From assembly GCF_001956215.1 (NCBI RefSeq), contig NZ_MRTQ01000006.1:143004-207003 (forward strand): 64,000 nucleotides of DNA, in the 5' to 3' direction. Of this stretch, positions 1 to 7,770 are shown in pieces. The notes under the pieces are model-generated. The model was not told the origin of the DNA and made no database searches. It was given only the letters and a program-made list of their open reading frames with translations. The position numbers and the translations under genes were made by a program. The stretch is from Paenibacillus sp. FSL R5-0490 (GTDB lineage: Bacteria; Bacillota; Bacilli; Bacillales; Cytobacillaceae). How positions within the stretch are numbered: position 1 is the first letter of the stretch; every line of letters starts with the position of its first letter.

Positions 1-26
1 ATTTTAAAAAGCAAGGAGGAATTTTC

Positions 27-155
27 ATGAAAAAACGTTTATTAGTTATGATGGCCGTATTCACTTTTGTATTTGGAGCTGCAGGCATTACCTTTGCTGC
101 TGGAAATAACGGCGGCGGCGGTGTTACAACTCAAGAGCTTCCGACTATATTCTAA
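27..155 (+). CDS. Small exported peptide, PapR-like signalling pro-peptide candidate
   Basis: This 42-residue peptide begins MKKRLL, has a hydrophobic core at residues 5-25 ending in an Ala-rich cleavage region, then a Gly-rich spacer and the C-terminus QELPTIF. An AAGGAGGA ribosome binding site sits 7 nt before the ATG. Short exported precursors whose last 5-7 residues are the mature signal are typical of Phr, NprX and PapR peptides of RRNPP systems; B. cereus PapR ends in LPFEF or similar, and here the end is LPTIF. A PlcR-like regulator lies 0.7 kb away on the other strand, but the gene upstream of the window could instead be the partner. Signalling function is inferred; the reading frame itself is clear. 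Confidence 0.6.
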   Translation: MKKRLLVMMAVFTFVFGAAGITFAAGNNGGGGVTTQELPTIF

Positions 156-218
156 TTTTGACTGTATATCTGTTAGGATTTCAAAGGGGTTGACCCTTGT
201 CTTATTAATCTCCAATTG

Positions 219-250
219 AGGCACTTCATCTGAAGTGCCTATTTTTTTTG
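219..250 (+). terminator. Rho-independent terminator of the small peptide gene
   Basis: A perfect 10-bp stem (AGGCACTTCA / TGAAGTGCCT) with a 2-nt loop is followed by A and eight T. It lies 64 nt after the stop of the peptide gene. Confidence 0.85.
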
Positions 251-363
251 TAATTAAAACTTAATTACTGCTCAAATTCAACACGCCATGATAAATTCCC
301 TTCTTTTACAGAGCAGTGATGCTGATTATATTCTTTCAGGAATATTCCTATAGTTATAATTTT

Positions 364-388
364 ATATGAAAACCTCACTTTTTCATAT
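364..388. promoter_or_regulatory. Inverted repeat, possible operator
   Basis: ATATGAAAA and TTTTTCATAT flank a short CCTCAC centre about 100 nt upstream of the next start codon. The half-sites TATGAAA/TTCATA resemble PlcR-box half-sites (TATGNA...TNCATA), but the spacing is about 7 nt longer than the canonical 16-bp box. An operator role is inferred from position and symmetry. Confidence 0.4.
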
Positions 389-491
389 TAAATATTCATT
401 CCATTATCTAAATCACCTTCTGATTTCAATCAGCAAAAGGAACCATTTTTGTTATGATAAGGGCATAAAGATGCAGGGAGGGTGAAAGGGT

Positions 492-809
492 ATGAATCTT
501 GATATGAAAATTCAGCCGAAGTTTATCGAGAACGAAAGCGCGATCATTTTTTCATTCTACTTTAGAAACGCATCAATGAAAGTTGGAGAAGCGGTTATCT
601 ATACGTGTGAAGAAGAACAAAATGAAGAATTGGCAAGAAAGGTTTACAGTATCCATGAAGAATTGACGGAACTAAACGAGAACTCAAAAAGAAAAATGGC
701 TTATGTAACGGAGCTGACTATACCAGAAGGATTTAAAAACCAGTCATTCACTAAAATAAAAGAGTTTCTAAAAATCATCGGCATCAACACATGCGTATAC
801 CAGCATTGA
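492..809 (+). CDS. Small protein of unknown function (105 aa)
   Basis: I do not recognise this protein. It is acidic to neutral, has no signal peptide or membrane segment, and reads like a small alpha/beta protein with a charged middle (EELARKVYSIHEELTELNENSKRK region). A strong AGGGAGGGTGA ribosome binding site lies 8-15 nt upstream of the ATG. A bidirectional terminator follows immediately, so it is monocistronic. The inverted repeat at 364-388 in front of it could be a binding site for the neighbouring PlcR-like regulator, but that is inference. Confidence 0.65.
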   Translation: MNLDMKIQPKFIENESAIIFSFYFRNASMKVGEAVIYTCEEEQNEELARKVYSIHEELTELNENSKRKMAYVTELTIPEGFKNQSFTKIKEFLKIIGINTCVYQH

Positions 810-818
810 TGTCACAGG

Positions 819-853
819 ATACCTGATGTTCGGGATTGGCATCAGGTATTTTT
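819..853. terminator. Bidirectional terminator between convergent genes
   Basis: ATACCTGATG and CATCAGGTAT pair around an 11-nt loop, with T-runs on the + side. It overlaps the stop codon of the minus-strand regulator. Confidence 0.75.
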
Positions 854-1744
854 CATTAATTCATCCTCCTGCCACTTCATTAACTTGCCATTAATATAAT
901 CCGAATATTTATGATCCTTCTGCAGGTCAAAAATCAGCAATGCCTTTTTCATATAATCTTGAGCAGAACGATAATCTTCCGCCAGTTCGAAATTGTAGCC
1001 AATGTGATAGTGAAGTTCTCCCAATAAAAAGAGGTTATCTTTTTCAATCCCCCAGTCGATTCCTTCTATGCACGTTTCAGTTGATTTTTCATATAATCCT
1101 TTCCGGGTAAAAGCTCTGGCCATATTATAGAGCAGTTTAGTTTTTAATATATAATCCCGCAATTGGGGTAGATTTTTCATCTCTGTATATACACTTTCAT
1201 AAACCTGAATAGCTTCATCCAGCAGATTATTTTCAAAGAAAACGATGCCTTTGCTTAAGAGAATTTCCAGCTCCTGTTCCGTCCGGAATTTTTCATTAGT
1301 CAATTCCAAAGCTTCATCAAGAGTTTGCAGAGACCGTTCAAAGTCCGAATGGACGTGATAGAGGCATATGCCTTTGTGCCAAATAAGAAGCTGAAGATAT
1401 TTCTGATTTTGATAAAAAAGCGGATTCCTTTCCTCCATCTCCACGATCTCTTCCATCTCCCGATATTTAAAATTCCGACGTGCAATTTTGAGCTGTCTGG
1501 CCACTTCTTCGACATAGTCCAGCCTTGGCGTTAAACCAATATTGAAGAAATAATTCACATCAATGCCCAGTTTTTGAGATATTAAAAAAAGGGTTGATGC
1601 ACACGGAATTACTTCCCCATTCTCCAGCTTACTGATTTGCGCCTGCGTGCAAATGTCCTCTGCCAGTTCCTTTTGAGTAATTCTTTGTATTCTGCGCAGT
1701 TCTTTTATCTTGTCTCCTATAACAGAAAAATCCAAAGTTTCCAC
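842..1744 (-). CDS. PlcR-like transcription regulator (XRE HTH + TPR, RRNPP family)
   Basis: The protein of about 300 residues has an N-terminal XRE-type helix-turn-helix (about residues 10-66, with TQKELAEDICTQAQISKLENG) followed by a helical C-terminal half with TPR-like helix pairs. This is the architecture and length of PlcR (about 285 aa), where the TPR part binds the re-imported PapR peptide and controls DNA binding. The start is uncertain: GTG at 1744 has GGAGA only 2 nt away, while TTG at 1735 would have a better-spaced GGAG. A PapR-like peptide gene lies on the opposite strand at 27-155. Family assignment is firm; peptide partner and regulon are inference. Confidence 0.8.
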   Translation of the reverse strand: METLDFSVIGDKIKELRRIQRITQKELAEDICTQAQISKLENGEVIPCASTLFLISQKLGIDVNYFFNIGLTPRLDYVEEVARQLKIARRNFKYREMEEIVEMEERNPLFYQNQKYLQLLIWHKGICLYHVHSDFERSLQTLDEALELTNEKFRTEQELEILLSKGIVFFENNLLDEAIQVYESVYTEMKNLPQLRDYILKTKLLYNMARAFTRKGLYEKSTETCIEGIDWGIEKDNLFLLGELHYHIGYNFELAEDYRSAQDYMKKALLIFDLQKDHKYSDYINGKLMKWQEDELMKNT

Positions 1745-1940
1745 TCTCCAAAAAATATTCCAATTATTATATTATTATTATAAATGCTTCTATAACCTAG
1801 TAAAAGCTATATTCTATTAAAATAACCGGCATTCAGCAGGAATCCAGACTTTTAGGTAATATGTTTTAATTAGTTCATAAGTATTTAATACTTTCGGAAG
1901 TTCGTCACTTTACGAACATCATCCAATTCTCCAATTTATT

Positions 1941-1972
1941 GCCGCCCGGACTGACCGGGCGGCCCTTTTTTT
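1941..1972 (+). terminator. Strong terminator with no obvious + strand gene before it
   Basis: GCCGCCCGG and CCGGGCGGC form a perfect 9-bp GC-rich stem with a 5-nt loop, followed by CC and seven T. The nearest upstream gene (842-1744) runs the other way, so this may end a small RNA starting in 1750-1900 or be a relic. Confidence 0.7.
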
Positions 1973-2039
1973 GTGCTTGGAACTTGTTATTCGGGTTTCT
2001 TTTTGCAGAAATGTGCTTGCCGGGTGCAGGAGTTTGTTT

Positions 2040-2679
2040 CTATTTGAAGGGAATCCGGTTCTATTTGCAAGTTCTCCCAGCCTATTTGCGGGATCCGGTT
2101 CTATTTGCAAGTTTCACCTTTCTATTTGCAAGTTCCCTCTTCCTATTTGCAGAATCCCCACTCTATTTGCAAGTTTCCTCTTCCTATTTGCAGAATCCCC
2201 TAACTATTTGCAAGTTCCCCTAACTATTTGCGGGATCCGGTTCTATTTGTAAGTTCTCCCAGCTTATTTGCGGGATCCGGTTCTATTTGCAAGTTCCTCC
2301 GGCCTATTTGCGGGATCCGGTTCTATTTGCAAGTTCTCCCAGCCTATTTGCAGGATCCCGGTTCTATTTGCAAGTTTCATCGGCCATTTTGCGGGAACCG
2401 CTTCTATTTGCAAGTTCCATCGGCCTATTTGCAGAATCCCCCTTCTATTTGCAAGTTCTCCCAGCCTATTTGCAGGATCACGGTTCTATTTACAAATTCA
2501 CACCGCCTATTTGCAGGATCCCGGTTCTATTTGCAAGTTTCATCGGCCTTTTTGCGGGAACCGCTTCTATTTGCAAGTTCCATCGGCCTATTTGCAGAAT
2601 CCCCCTTCTATTTGCAAGTTCTCCATGCCTATTTGCAGAATCCCGGTTCTATTTGCAAGTTCCCCAATTCTATTTGCAT
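2040..2679 (+). repeat. CTATTTGC repeat array 1 (32 units)
   Basis: Units headed by CTATTTGC start at 2040, 2061, 2082, 2101, 2122, 2143 and so on to 2670, with spacings of 19-21 bp (mean 20.3). Two unit types mostly alternate, one continuing AAGTTC and one continuing GGGATCCGG or AGAATCCC, giving a higher-order period of about 40-41 bp. A 163-bp segmental duplication lies inside (units from 2364 and from 2527 are nearly identical for about 120 bp). All three + frames happen to be open because the unit contains no + strand stop; the minus strand has regular TAG. I treat it as non-coding. Confidence 0.9.
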
Positions 2680-2728
2680 AGTCCATATTTCATCTCCATG
2701 CCGCACAGTCTCAGCCAAAAATTCCATA

Positions 2729-2760
2729 ATAAAACCCCGGGCTATTCAGCCCAGGGGTTG
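2729..2760 (-). terminator. Terminator of the YknW/YknX-like pair
   Basis: Read on the minus strand, AACCCCTGGGCT and AGCCCGGGGTT pair with one bulge and are followed by TTTT, 6 nt after the stop codon at 2766. It ends the transcript directly after the adaptor gene, leaving no room for an ABC transporter pair. Confidence 0.75.
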
Positions 2761-2765
2761 TCCAA

Positions 2766-3971
2766 TTATCGGGATACAAATCCTTTTAATATATATTTCC
2801 ATTTTGTCTTATTTTTCAGGCTGCTGATCTGCTTTTTACTTAAATGTTTTGTTTTGAAGGAGGTTGCTGCTTCTGTTCCATCAAAATCTTTATGAATGCC
2901 TTTATCCATTACAATCCATTCGCCCTTTTCGAGGCCATCTTTAATTTCGGTTCTCCCATTTACCTGCAGTCCGGTCTCTATATTTCTTCTCTCAAGCTTC
3001 CCGGTATTTGAGATCACCCACAAAGAGGAAGCATTTTTGTCTTTTTTTATCACTTTGGAGGGTACTGTTACTGCCCCTTCAATCTCATCTGTAACAATTT
3101 CGATCTGAACCGGGGTCCCCTTTAAGATCTCTGATGCGTCCTCATTTAACTGAACCGAGAACGGATAAGTGCTTTCCTTATTCAGAGAAACTCCGCTCTT
3201 TGGAAGGGATGCCAGGTTAATAATGGTTCCTTCTCCTTTAAAGTCCTTTGCTGAGACAAGTACTTTAAGGCCAACAGAAGTTTCCATTCTCTCATCTAAT
3301 GTTAGTTCACCATTAATTAGTGAAGCATCTGAAGTAATCGTAATAATAGGATTTTCAAGGGAGCGGTCAATCTCACTGATTGTTCCTGAGAAATTGCTCT
3401 GAACGGTTACACTGCCTGGCTGATCTTCCAGGTAATCCAGCTGGTTTTCAGTCATTTCAAGCTCCCGTTCCAGCAGGCTGACCTGAAGCTCCTTTTCATA
3501 GATGTCTCTATCAAGGCTGGAAGTCACCGCTGTTTCGCTGTCTTTCTCTTCTTGAGCAAAAATAAGCGTTCTTTTATATGTTTCCATATCATCAATATGA
3601 CCTTCTAAGTCCTCTATTTGGTTTTCAAGCTTTTCTGCTTCTGCATTCAGTCTTTCTTTTTCGGCATCAAGGTCTTCAGGCTGATATTCAAACAAACCCG
3701 TTCCAGGTGTAATCGCATCTCCCTCTTTAACCAAAAACTGATTAAAAACCCCCTGCCGCTCATCGTAATAGACCTGGTATTCTTCCGCAGGTGATACCAC
3801 ACCTTTTTTCGAAAAGGAATCTATAAGGTTCTCCTTCGAAACGGCCTGCCATTTATCTATGTATGCTGTCTTATCCACTTTGCTTCCTGGCTTTAAGGCC
3901 AAATAAAGATTTGCAGCAATAAAGATTCCTATACACACAACCAGGATTCTAAGCACCCAAGCTCTTTTCAC
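2766..3971 (-). CDS. HlyD/MFP-type efflux adaptor, YknX-like
   Basis: This is a membrane-anchored adaptor subunit. An N-terminal membrane segment (AWVLRILVVCIGIFIAANL) is followed by a lipoyl-like half (VSPAEEYQVYYDERQGVFNQF), a coiled coil at about residues 97-190, a second lipoyl half (VTVQSNFSGTISEI) and beta-barrel/membrane-proximal domains. In B. subtilis YknX links to the YknYZ ABC transporter and needs the Yip1 protein YknW. I chose the GTG at 3971, 5 nt after GGCGGTG; an ATG at 4007 would overlap the preceding gene by 23 nt. The Yip1-like gene precedes it as in yknWX, but no yknYZ follows; a terminator and a repeat array do. Confidence 0.8.
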   Translation of the reverse strand: MKRAWVLRILVVCIGIFIAANLYLALKPGSKVDKTAYIDKWQAVSKENLIDSFSKKGVVSPAEEYQVYYDERQGVFNQFLVKEGDAITPGTGLFEYQPEDLDAEKERLNAEAEKLENQIEDLEGHIDDMETYKRTLIFAQEEKDSETAVTSSLDRDIYEKELQVSLLERELEMTENQLDYLEDQPGSVTVQSNFSGTISEIDRSLENPIITITSDASLINGELTLDERMETSVGLKVLVSAKDFKGEGTIINLASLPKSGVSLNKESTYPFSVQLNEDASEILKGTPVQIEIVTDEIEGAVTVPSKVIKKDKNASSLWVISNTGKLERRNIETGLQVNGRTEIKDGLEKGEWIVMDKGIHKDFDGTEAATSFKTKHLSKKQISSLKNKTKWKYILKGFVSR

Positions 3972-3984
3972 AATAACACCGCCA

Positions 3985-4647
3985 TTATATAAGTTTCTCA
4001 AATTCAAGATAGTAAATGGTAGATGTCATGATCCATCCAACCAGATTAACGATTATCACAATCAGCAGGATCCATTTGGGGCTTCGCGGCGAAAATGCTT
4101 TAAGATTCATATATTGGAAGAAAATTACCCAAATTTGAAAAAGTGTGATGGTGCCGGCCAGTTGAATAAGCAAACGGTTATCTGTCAAATATTGTACCAT
4201 TACGCCCAAACTGAAAGGCGAGGACACTCTCTCAAGACCAAAGCTAATCTGAAGAACTAGCGTTAACGCTTTTTCTATTAGTAAAACAGCTAACACAAAT
4301 AGCTGCATAACCAGCAGTTTCGCAAATTCCGTATCCATTATAGTCCAATAAAAAATGGCTGGGACAAAAAAGATCAGCAGAGAAAAAACGATTCCCCATA
4401 CTACTTTCCCAATGCCTAAAAATAGCTTTTTCGTTTCCAATTCCTGCTGGGATACATTTGATATTTCATTCGATATAATATCCATGCCATATCCTGTATA
4501 TGCTGCCGCCAGATATAGAATGGCTCCGGCAGCCATGAGCAGCAGGAATCTTATATAAAGCCCGGTAATTTTCTCTGCTTTTGTCAATTGATAAAGGTAT
4601 GTATTTGGACTTAGAATTCCTTTTATAAGCTGAACATGATAAAACAT
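3985..4647 (-). CDS. Yip1-family membrane protein, YknW-like
   Basis: The 220-residue protein has about five hydrophobic segments (near residues 29-50, 90-110, 112-135, 160-180 and 190-213) and the general layout of bacterial Yip1-domain proteins. B. subtilis YknW is a Yip1 protein that helps assemble the YknXYZ exporter protecting against the SDP killing peptide. The ribosome binding site is a GGGG-containing stretch before the ATG. The next gene is the adaptor, 13 nt downstream if the GTG start is used, so the two form an operon. The YknW analogy rests on fold, size and gene order only. Confidence 0.65.
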   Translation of the reverse strand: MFYHVQLIKGILSPNTYLYQLTKAEKITGLYIRFLLLMAAGAILYLAAAYTGYGMDIISNEISNVSQQELETKKLFLGIGKVVWGIVFSLLIFFVPAIFYWTIMDTEFAKLLVMQLFVLAVLLIEKALTLVLQISFGLERVSSPFSLGVMVQYLTDNRLLIQLAGTITLFQIWVIFFQYMNLKAFSPRSPKWILLIVIIVNLVGWIMTSTIYYLEFEKLI

Positions 4648-4751
4648 GGCTGTTTCTTCCCCCGTTAATGAACTTTCTTTTATTATATAAGAGATTGTAA
4701 TAATTGCCAGTATAGAGTCGAAATTTCTAGAAATTAGTCAATTGCTCACAA

Positions 4752-4785
4752 GCAAAAAGAAAAAGTGCCGCTGATGGCACTTTTC
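4752..4785 (-). terminator. Terminator of the exported module protein gene
   Basis: On the minus strand GAAAAGTGCC pairs with GGCACTTTTC around a 6-nt loop and continues into further T residues. It lies 10 nt after the stop at 4795. Confidence 0.75.
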
Positions 4786-4794
4786 CCATTCGAA

Positions 4795-5589
4795 CTAATT
4801 CTGCTTCAGCAGGTTTATATATATTAGTCTTTCTCTGCCCGTCTCTACACCGAAAACAAAGTATACAAGGTTGTCTCCCATTTTATAGATGATTTTCCAG
4901 GTCTGGTCATCTTCAAAAAATCCTTCTCTTATAAGGGAGCCGGTACCGAGCCTATTTAGTACATAAAGAGGCGAGATATCGGTTACAGAGTCAACTAAAT
5001 ACTTGGAAGTGAATATTTCTTTTCCGTCCGGCAGTTCAGTAAAATAAACATATTTCTTTCCGTACTGATAATATCTTGAGCCTTCGAACAGTCCTTCATC
5101 AGTTGGCTCTCCCAGCTTGCTCTTTACATCGTCGATCGTATTCTTGTTAATAATGAAATCCTGCCCTTTCAGCTTTCCGTCCGCCGCATCTGTAAGGATG
5201 TCTGGTTTTATCATGACCAGATCAGCCATTTGCCGTTTCTTTAGAACCGATGGAGTTTTGTAAAAGACATCAGAAGAGTTCATTACATAAACGCCTGCAC
5301 CTACGCCATAAAAATAGACGCCATTGATTTTTTCATAGGAATATACCCTATATGTATTTCCATTTTTGAACGTGCCGGATGGCTTGAAACTGCCATTGCT
5401 TTCTTTAATCAGCCTGCTTGTATCTTTCAGAATAGTCACCTTGCCAATTTGACCTTCTACTAATCTCGCATCATCCCAAATCACTGATGGTCTTGTATCC
5501 TTAGAGGCTGCTGAGGCTGTCTCAGAATCCCCCATAATACCAAAAAAACCAGCGGCCATAATCATGCCTGAAATCAAAGTCTTTTTCAT
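4795..5589 (-). CDS. Secreted protein: WDG/GQIGRL module + DUF4309-like domain
   Basis: The product has a Sec signal peptide (MKKTLISGM...ASA) and then a divergent copy of the module shared by seven exported proteins here (VIWDDARLVEGQIGKVTILKD ... YRVYSYEK ... YKTPSVLKKRQM). The C-terminal half (INKNTIDDVKSKLGEP ... YYQYGKKYVYF) resembles the YjgB/DUF4309 family of exported Bacillus proteins of unknown function. AGGAGTGG precedes the ATG. It has its own terminator and a promoter gap upstream, so it is monocistronic. Its module copy is the most diverged of the seven. Confidence 0.8.
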   Translation of the reverse strand: MKKTLISGMIMAAGFFGIMGDSETASAASKDTRPSVIWDDARLVEGQIGKVTILKDTSRLIKESNGSFKPSGTFKNGNTYRVYSYEKINGVYFYGVGAGVYVMNSSDVFYKTPSVLKKRQMADLVMIKPDILTDAADGKLKGQDFIINKNTIDDVKSKLGEPTDEGLFEGSRYYQYGKKYVYFTELPDGKEIFTSKYLVDSVTDISPLYVLNRLGTGSLIREGFFEDDQTWKIIYKMGDNLVYFVFGVETGRERLIYINLLKQN

Positions 5590-5679
5590 AACCCCACTCC
5601 TTTATTACTTATGTTTCAATAATATTACAAAAATATTACAAGCGGAACCCTTATTTTGTAAAATAGGTATATACTACTA

Positions 5680-5711
5680 TAAAAAAAGAAACTGCCTTAT
5701 TTGGCAGCTTC
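5680..5711 (-). terminator. Terminator of the 5'-nucleotidase gene
   Basis: On the minus strand GAAGCTGCC pairs with GGCAGTTTC (one G-T pair) around a 6-nt loop and is followed by seven T. It starts just past the stop codon at 5720. Confidence 0.85.
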
Positions 5712-5719
5712 CTCATCGT

Positions 5720-7573
5720 TTATTTTCCATTCAATTCTTCGAGTTTCTTTTTAGATGGAGTTTCGTACTTCACAAACCCTTTCATATTGGTAATGTAATG
5801 TCCGGACCCGACTCCGTACTGGCCGAAGAAATTGTAGTCATAGTTGTAGACACGGTAAACCTGACCAGGCTTTAGCACACGTACAAACTGAAGCTTGTTG
5901 TCAGCTGTACGTTTCCATAGGTTAATAGGCTTTTGAACGGTAATGCGGCCGATTTGGCCTTTGTTCATCAGTACGCCATCCCAATAAACCTTAGGTGCAG
6001 GCTTATTGTCATCTTCTTTAGGATCTTCAGGAGCTTTTGCTGTAATACGGCCTTCAACTTTTGTATTTACAGTGCCGATTTTTTGAATATAGGCAATAAG
6101 CGCTTCATCGAGTGCAGGAAATTCATTGACAATCGCACTGTCTTTGAATGAGGTATACTCATCACCGCCGCTTGCCATGAAGTCATTTGTGGCAACGAGG
6201 TATTCTTTGTTCATATCGACAGGCACACCTTTGATCTTCATGTCCTGTACCCGATTTCCAGCTGCTTTAGATGCATCAATAACAAAAGTCAAACCTGAAA
6301 CATGCGGGAAGGCTCCTTTAGCGTCAGGATATGAATTCACACCATTCTCAATTCCTGCTTTAATTTGGGAACCTGACAGCTTTTTTGTGACAATATAGTT
6401 ACCAAAAGGCAGTACTGTAATAACATCGCCTTTTGTAATTTCCCCTTCAGCGATTGAGGCACGAATTCCGCCGCCGTTGGTGATAGCCATATCTGCACCC
6501 GTCATGTCCACCATCGCATCGGTAATCAAGTTGCCGAGATTTGTCTCTCCTGCACGGACTTGTTCACGTTCTCCATCAAGTTTTACAGCCGTTTCACCAA
6601 TGACTTCAGACAGAATCTCTTCTTGAGCTGTCTGAATTTCATCGATTACTTCTTTAACAGCCGGATCTTCTTCAACGGCTGCAGTTTGTTCTTTTGTAAT
6701 TAAACCGGCTGTTTTGCCCTTCAGTTCATTATTCTCAAAGGTCAGTTCCACCACGCCAAGATTTTTTGTGTACTCCCCAGCACTTACAATCAGTGTATCA
6801 TTTTCACCCTCCAGGCCTTCAACGAGCTTAGAGTGGCTGTGCCCATCAACAATCAGATCAATCCCAGGGGCACCCTTTGCCACTTTAATGGAAGTATCTG
6901 TACTGGACTCATCAATTCCCAAATGTGTTACCGCAATTATCATATCAACGTTTTGAGCTTTCAATTCCGCCACCATCGCCTGTGCCTCTTTTACCGGATC
7001 AGTGAAAGATAAGCCTTCAACATTTTTTGGATGTGTTTTATAATGAGTCTCTGGTGTCGACAATCCAAAGATCCCCAGTTTCAAACCGTCAACCTCTTTT
7101 ATTTCATAAGGCTTCAGAAGGAGATTCCCATCCTGCTTGCGAACATTCGCGCTTAAGAGCGGAAACAGCATTTTGTCTTTCAGCTCTATTAATCTTTCAT
7201 AGCCATAGTTGAAATCATGGTTTCCCGCAGCCATGCCATCATAGCCAACTTTATTCATCACATTAACAATGCTTTCTCCCTTGCTCAGCGTGGCAAAAGT
7301 GGTCCCGTGCAGGGTATCACCAGCATCTAAAAGCAATGTATTGGGATTTTTACTTTCATATTGCTTTACTAGAGTGGATAGTTTGGCAAATCCCATCCCA
7401 TCATATTCGCCTTCAACAGCACGGCCATGAGAATCATTGGTATGAAGAATAGTGATTTTTTTGGTATTTGCGTCTGTATTCCCTTCTGCCTTAACCGCAA
7501 ATGACCCGCTGAACCCGGATGAAATAACCATGGCGGATACCACGGCAATACAGCCCTTTTTCCAAATCCTCAT
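5720..7573 (-). CDS. Secreted 5'-nucleotidase/metallophosphoesterase with C-terminal module
   Basis: A UshA/YfkN-type enzyme of 617 residues that releases phosphate from nucleotides outside the cell. It has a signal peptide to about residue 29, then the metallophosphatase motifs HTNDSHG (44-50), LLDAGDTLHG (81-90) and GNHDF (117-121), then a 5'-nucleotidase C-terminal domain (AITNGGGIRASI, GNYIVTKKLSG, NDFMASGGDEY). The last 85 residues are the shared module (PKVYWDGVLMNKGQIGRITV ... KYETPSKKKL). The start at 7573 has an AGGAGG 6 nt upstream; an upstream in-frame ATG at 7690 has none. Three hexamers with 11-bp phasing just upstream look like PhoP sites, which fits a phosphate-scavenging role. 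Confidence 0.9.
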   Translation of the reverse strand: MRIWKKGCIAVVSAMVISSGFSGSFAVKAEGNTDANTKKITILHTNDSHGRAVEGEYDGMGFAKLSTLVKQYESKNPNTLLLDAGDTLHGTTFATLSKGESIVNVMNKVGYDGMAAGNHDFNYGYERLIELKDKMLFPLLSANVRKQDGNLLLKPYEIKEVDGLKLGIFGLSTPETHYKTHPKNVEGLSFTDPVKEAQAMVAELKAQNVDMIIAVTHLGIDESSTDTSIKVAKGAPGIDLIVDGHSHSKLVEGLEGENDTLIVSAGEYTKNLGVVELTFENNELKGKTAGLITKEQTAAVEEDPAVKEVIDEIQTAQEEILSEVIGETAVKLDGEREQVRAGETNLGNLITDAMVDMTGADMAITNGGGIRASIAEGEITKGDVITVLPFGNYIVTKKLSGSQIKAGIENGVNSYPDAKGAFPHVSGLTFVIDASKAAGNRVQDMKIKGVPVDMNKEYLVATNDFMASGGDEYTSFKDSAIVNEFPALDEALIAYIQKIGTVNTKVEGRITAKAPEDPKEDDNKPAPKVYWDGVLMNKGQIGRITVQKPINLWKRTADNKLQFVRVLKPGQVYRVYNYDYNFFGQYGVGSGHYITNMKGFVKYETPSKKKLEELNGK

Positions 7574-7612
7574 TATAAACCTCCTGAATTTAAAGTTTAT
7601 CATTACAAAAAT

Positions 7613-7655
7613 ATTATATATTAAAACTATTAAGATTTGTTTGATAGTTTGTAAA
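7613..7655 (-). promoter_or_regulatory. PhoP-box-like repeats and -10 of the 5'-nucleotidase gene
   Basis: On the minus strand TTTACA, TCAAAC and TTAATA follow one another at exactly 11-bp steps (7655, 7644, 7633), and a TATAAT overlaps the expected next position at 7618-7613. Bacillus PhoP sites are direct repeats of TT(A/C/T)A(A/C/T)A at about 11-bp spacing in front of a -10. The match is by eye. Confidence 0.5.
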
Positions 7656-7712
7656 AGACGTTTAAAATTCCCATTCGACAAACTCCGCACGAACGCTGTC
7701 AGATTATTTTTA

Positions 7713-7751
7713 TTAATTTTCTGTTAATTAAGTGTTAAGATTTTGTAAAAA
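7713..7751 (+). promoter_or_regulatory. PhoP-box-like direct repeats before the LTA-synthase-like gene
   Basis: TTAATT (7713), TTAATT (7724), TTAAGA (7735) and TAAAAA (7746) recur at exact 11-bp intervals. This matches the layout of a four-repeat PhoP box, although two hexamers deviate from consensus. The next start codon is 20 nt downstream, which is close for an upstream activator site, so repression is also possible. Confidence 0.4.
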
Positions 7752-7770
7752 GCGTTTGAGGGTGGGGAAC

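Larger units (their letters stand above)
156..491. other. Intergenic region with terminator and inverted repeat
   Basis: This 336-nt stretch holds the terminator at 219-250, the inverted repeat at 364-388 and the promoter region of the next gene (a TATGAT-like -10 near 454). No further reading frame with a ribosome binding site is evident. Confidence 0.6.

Noticed and set aside
364..388. Canonical PlcR box
   Set aside because: Half-sites fit but total length is 23-25 bp instead of 16.
1939..2895. Several overlapping + strand frames of 93-202 residues across array 1
   Set aside because: They exist because the repeat unit has no forward stop codon in any frame; there is no ribosome binding site, and three frames are open at once.
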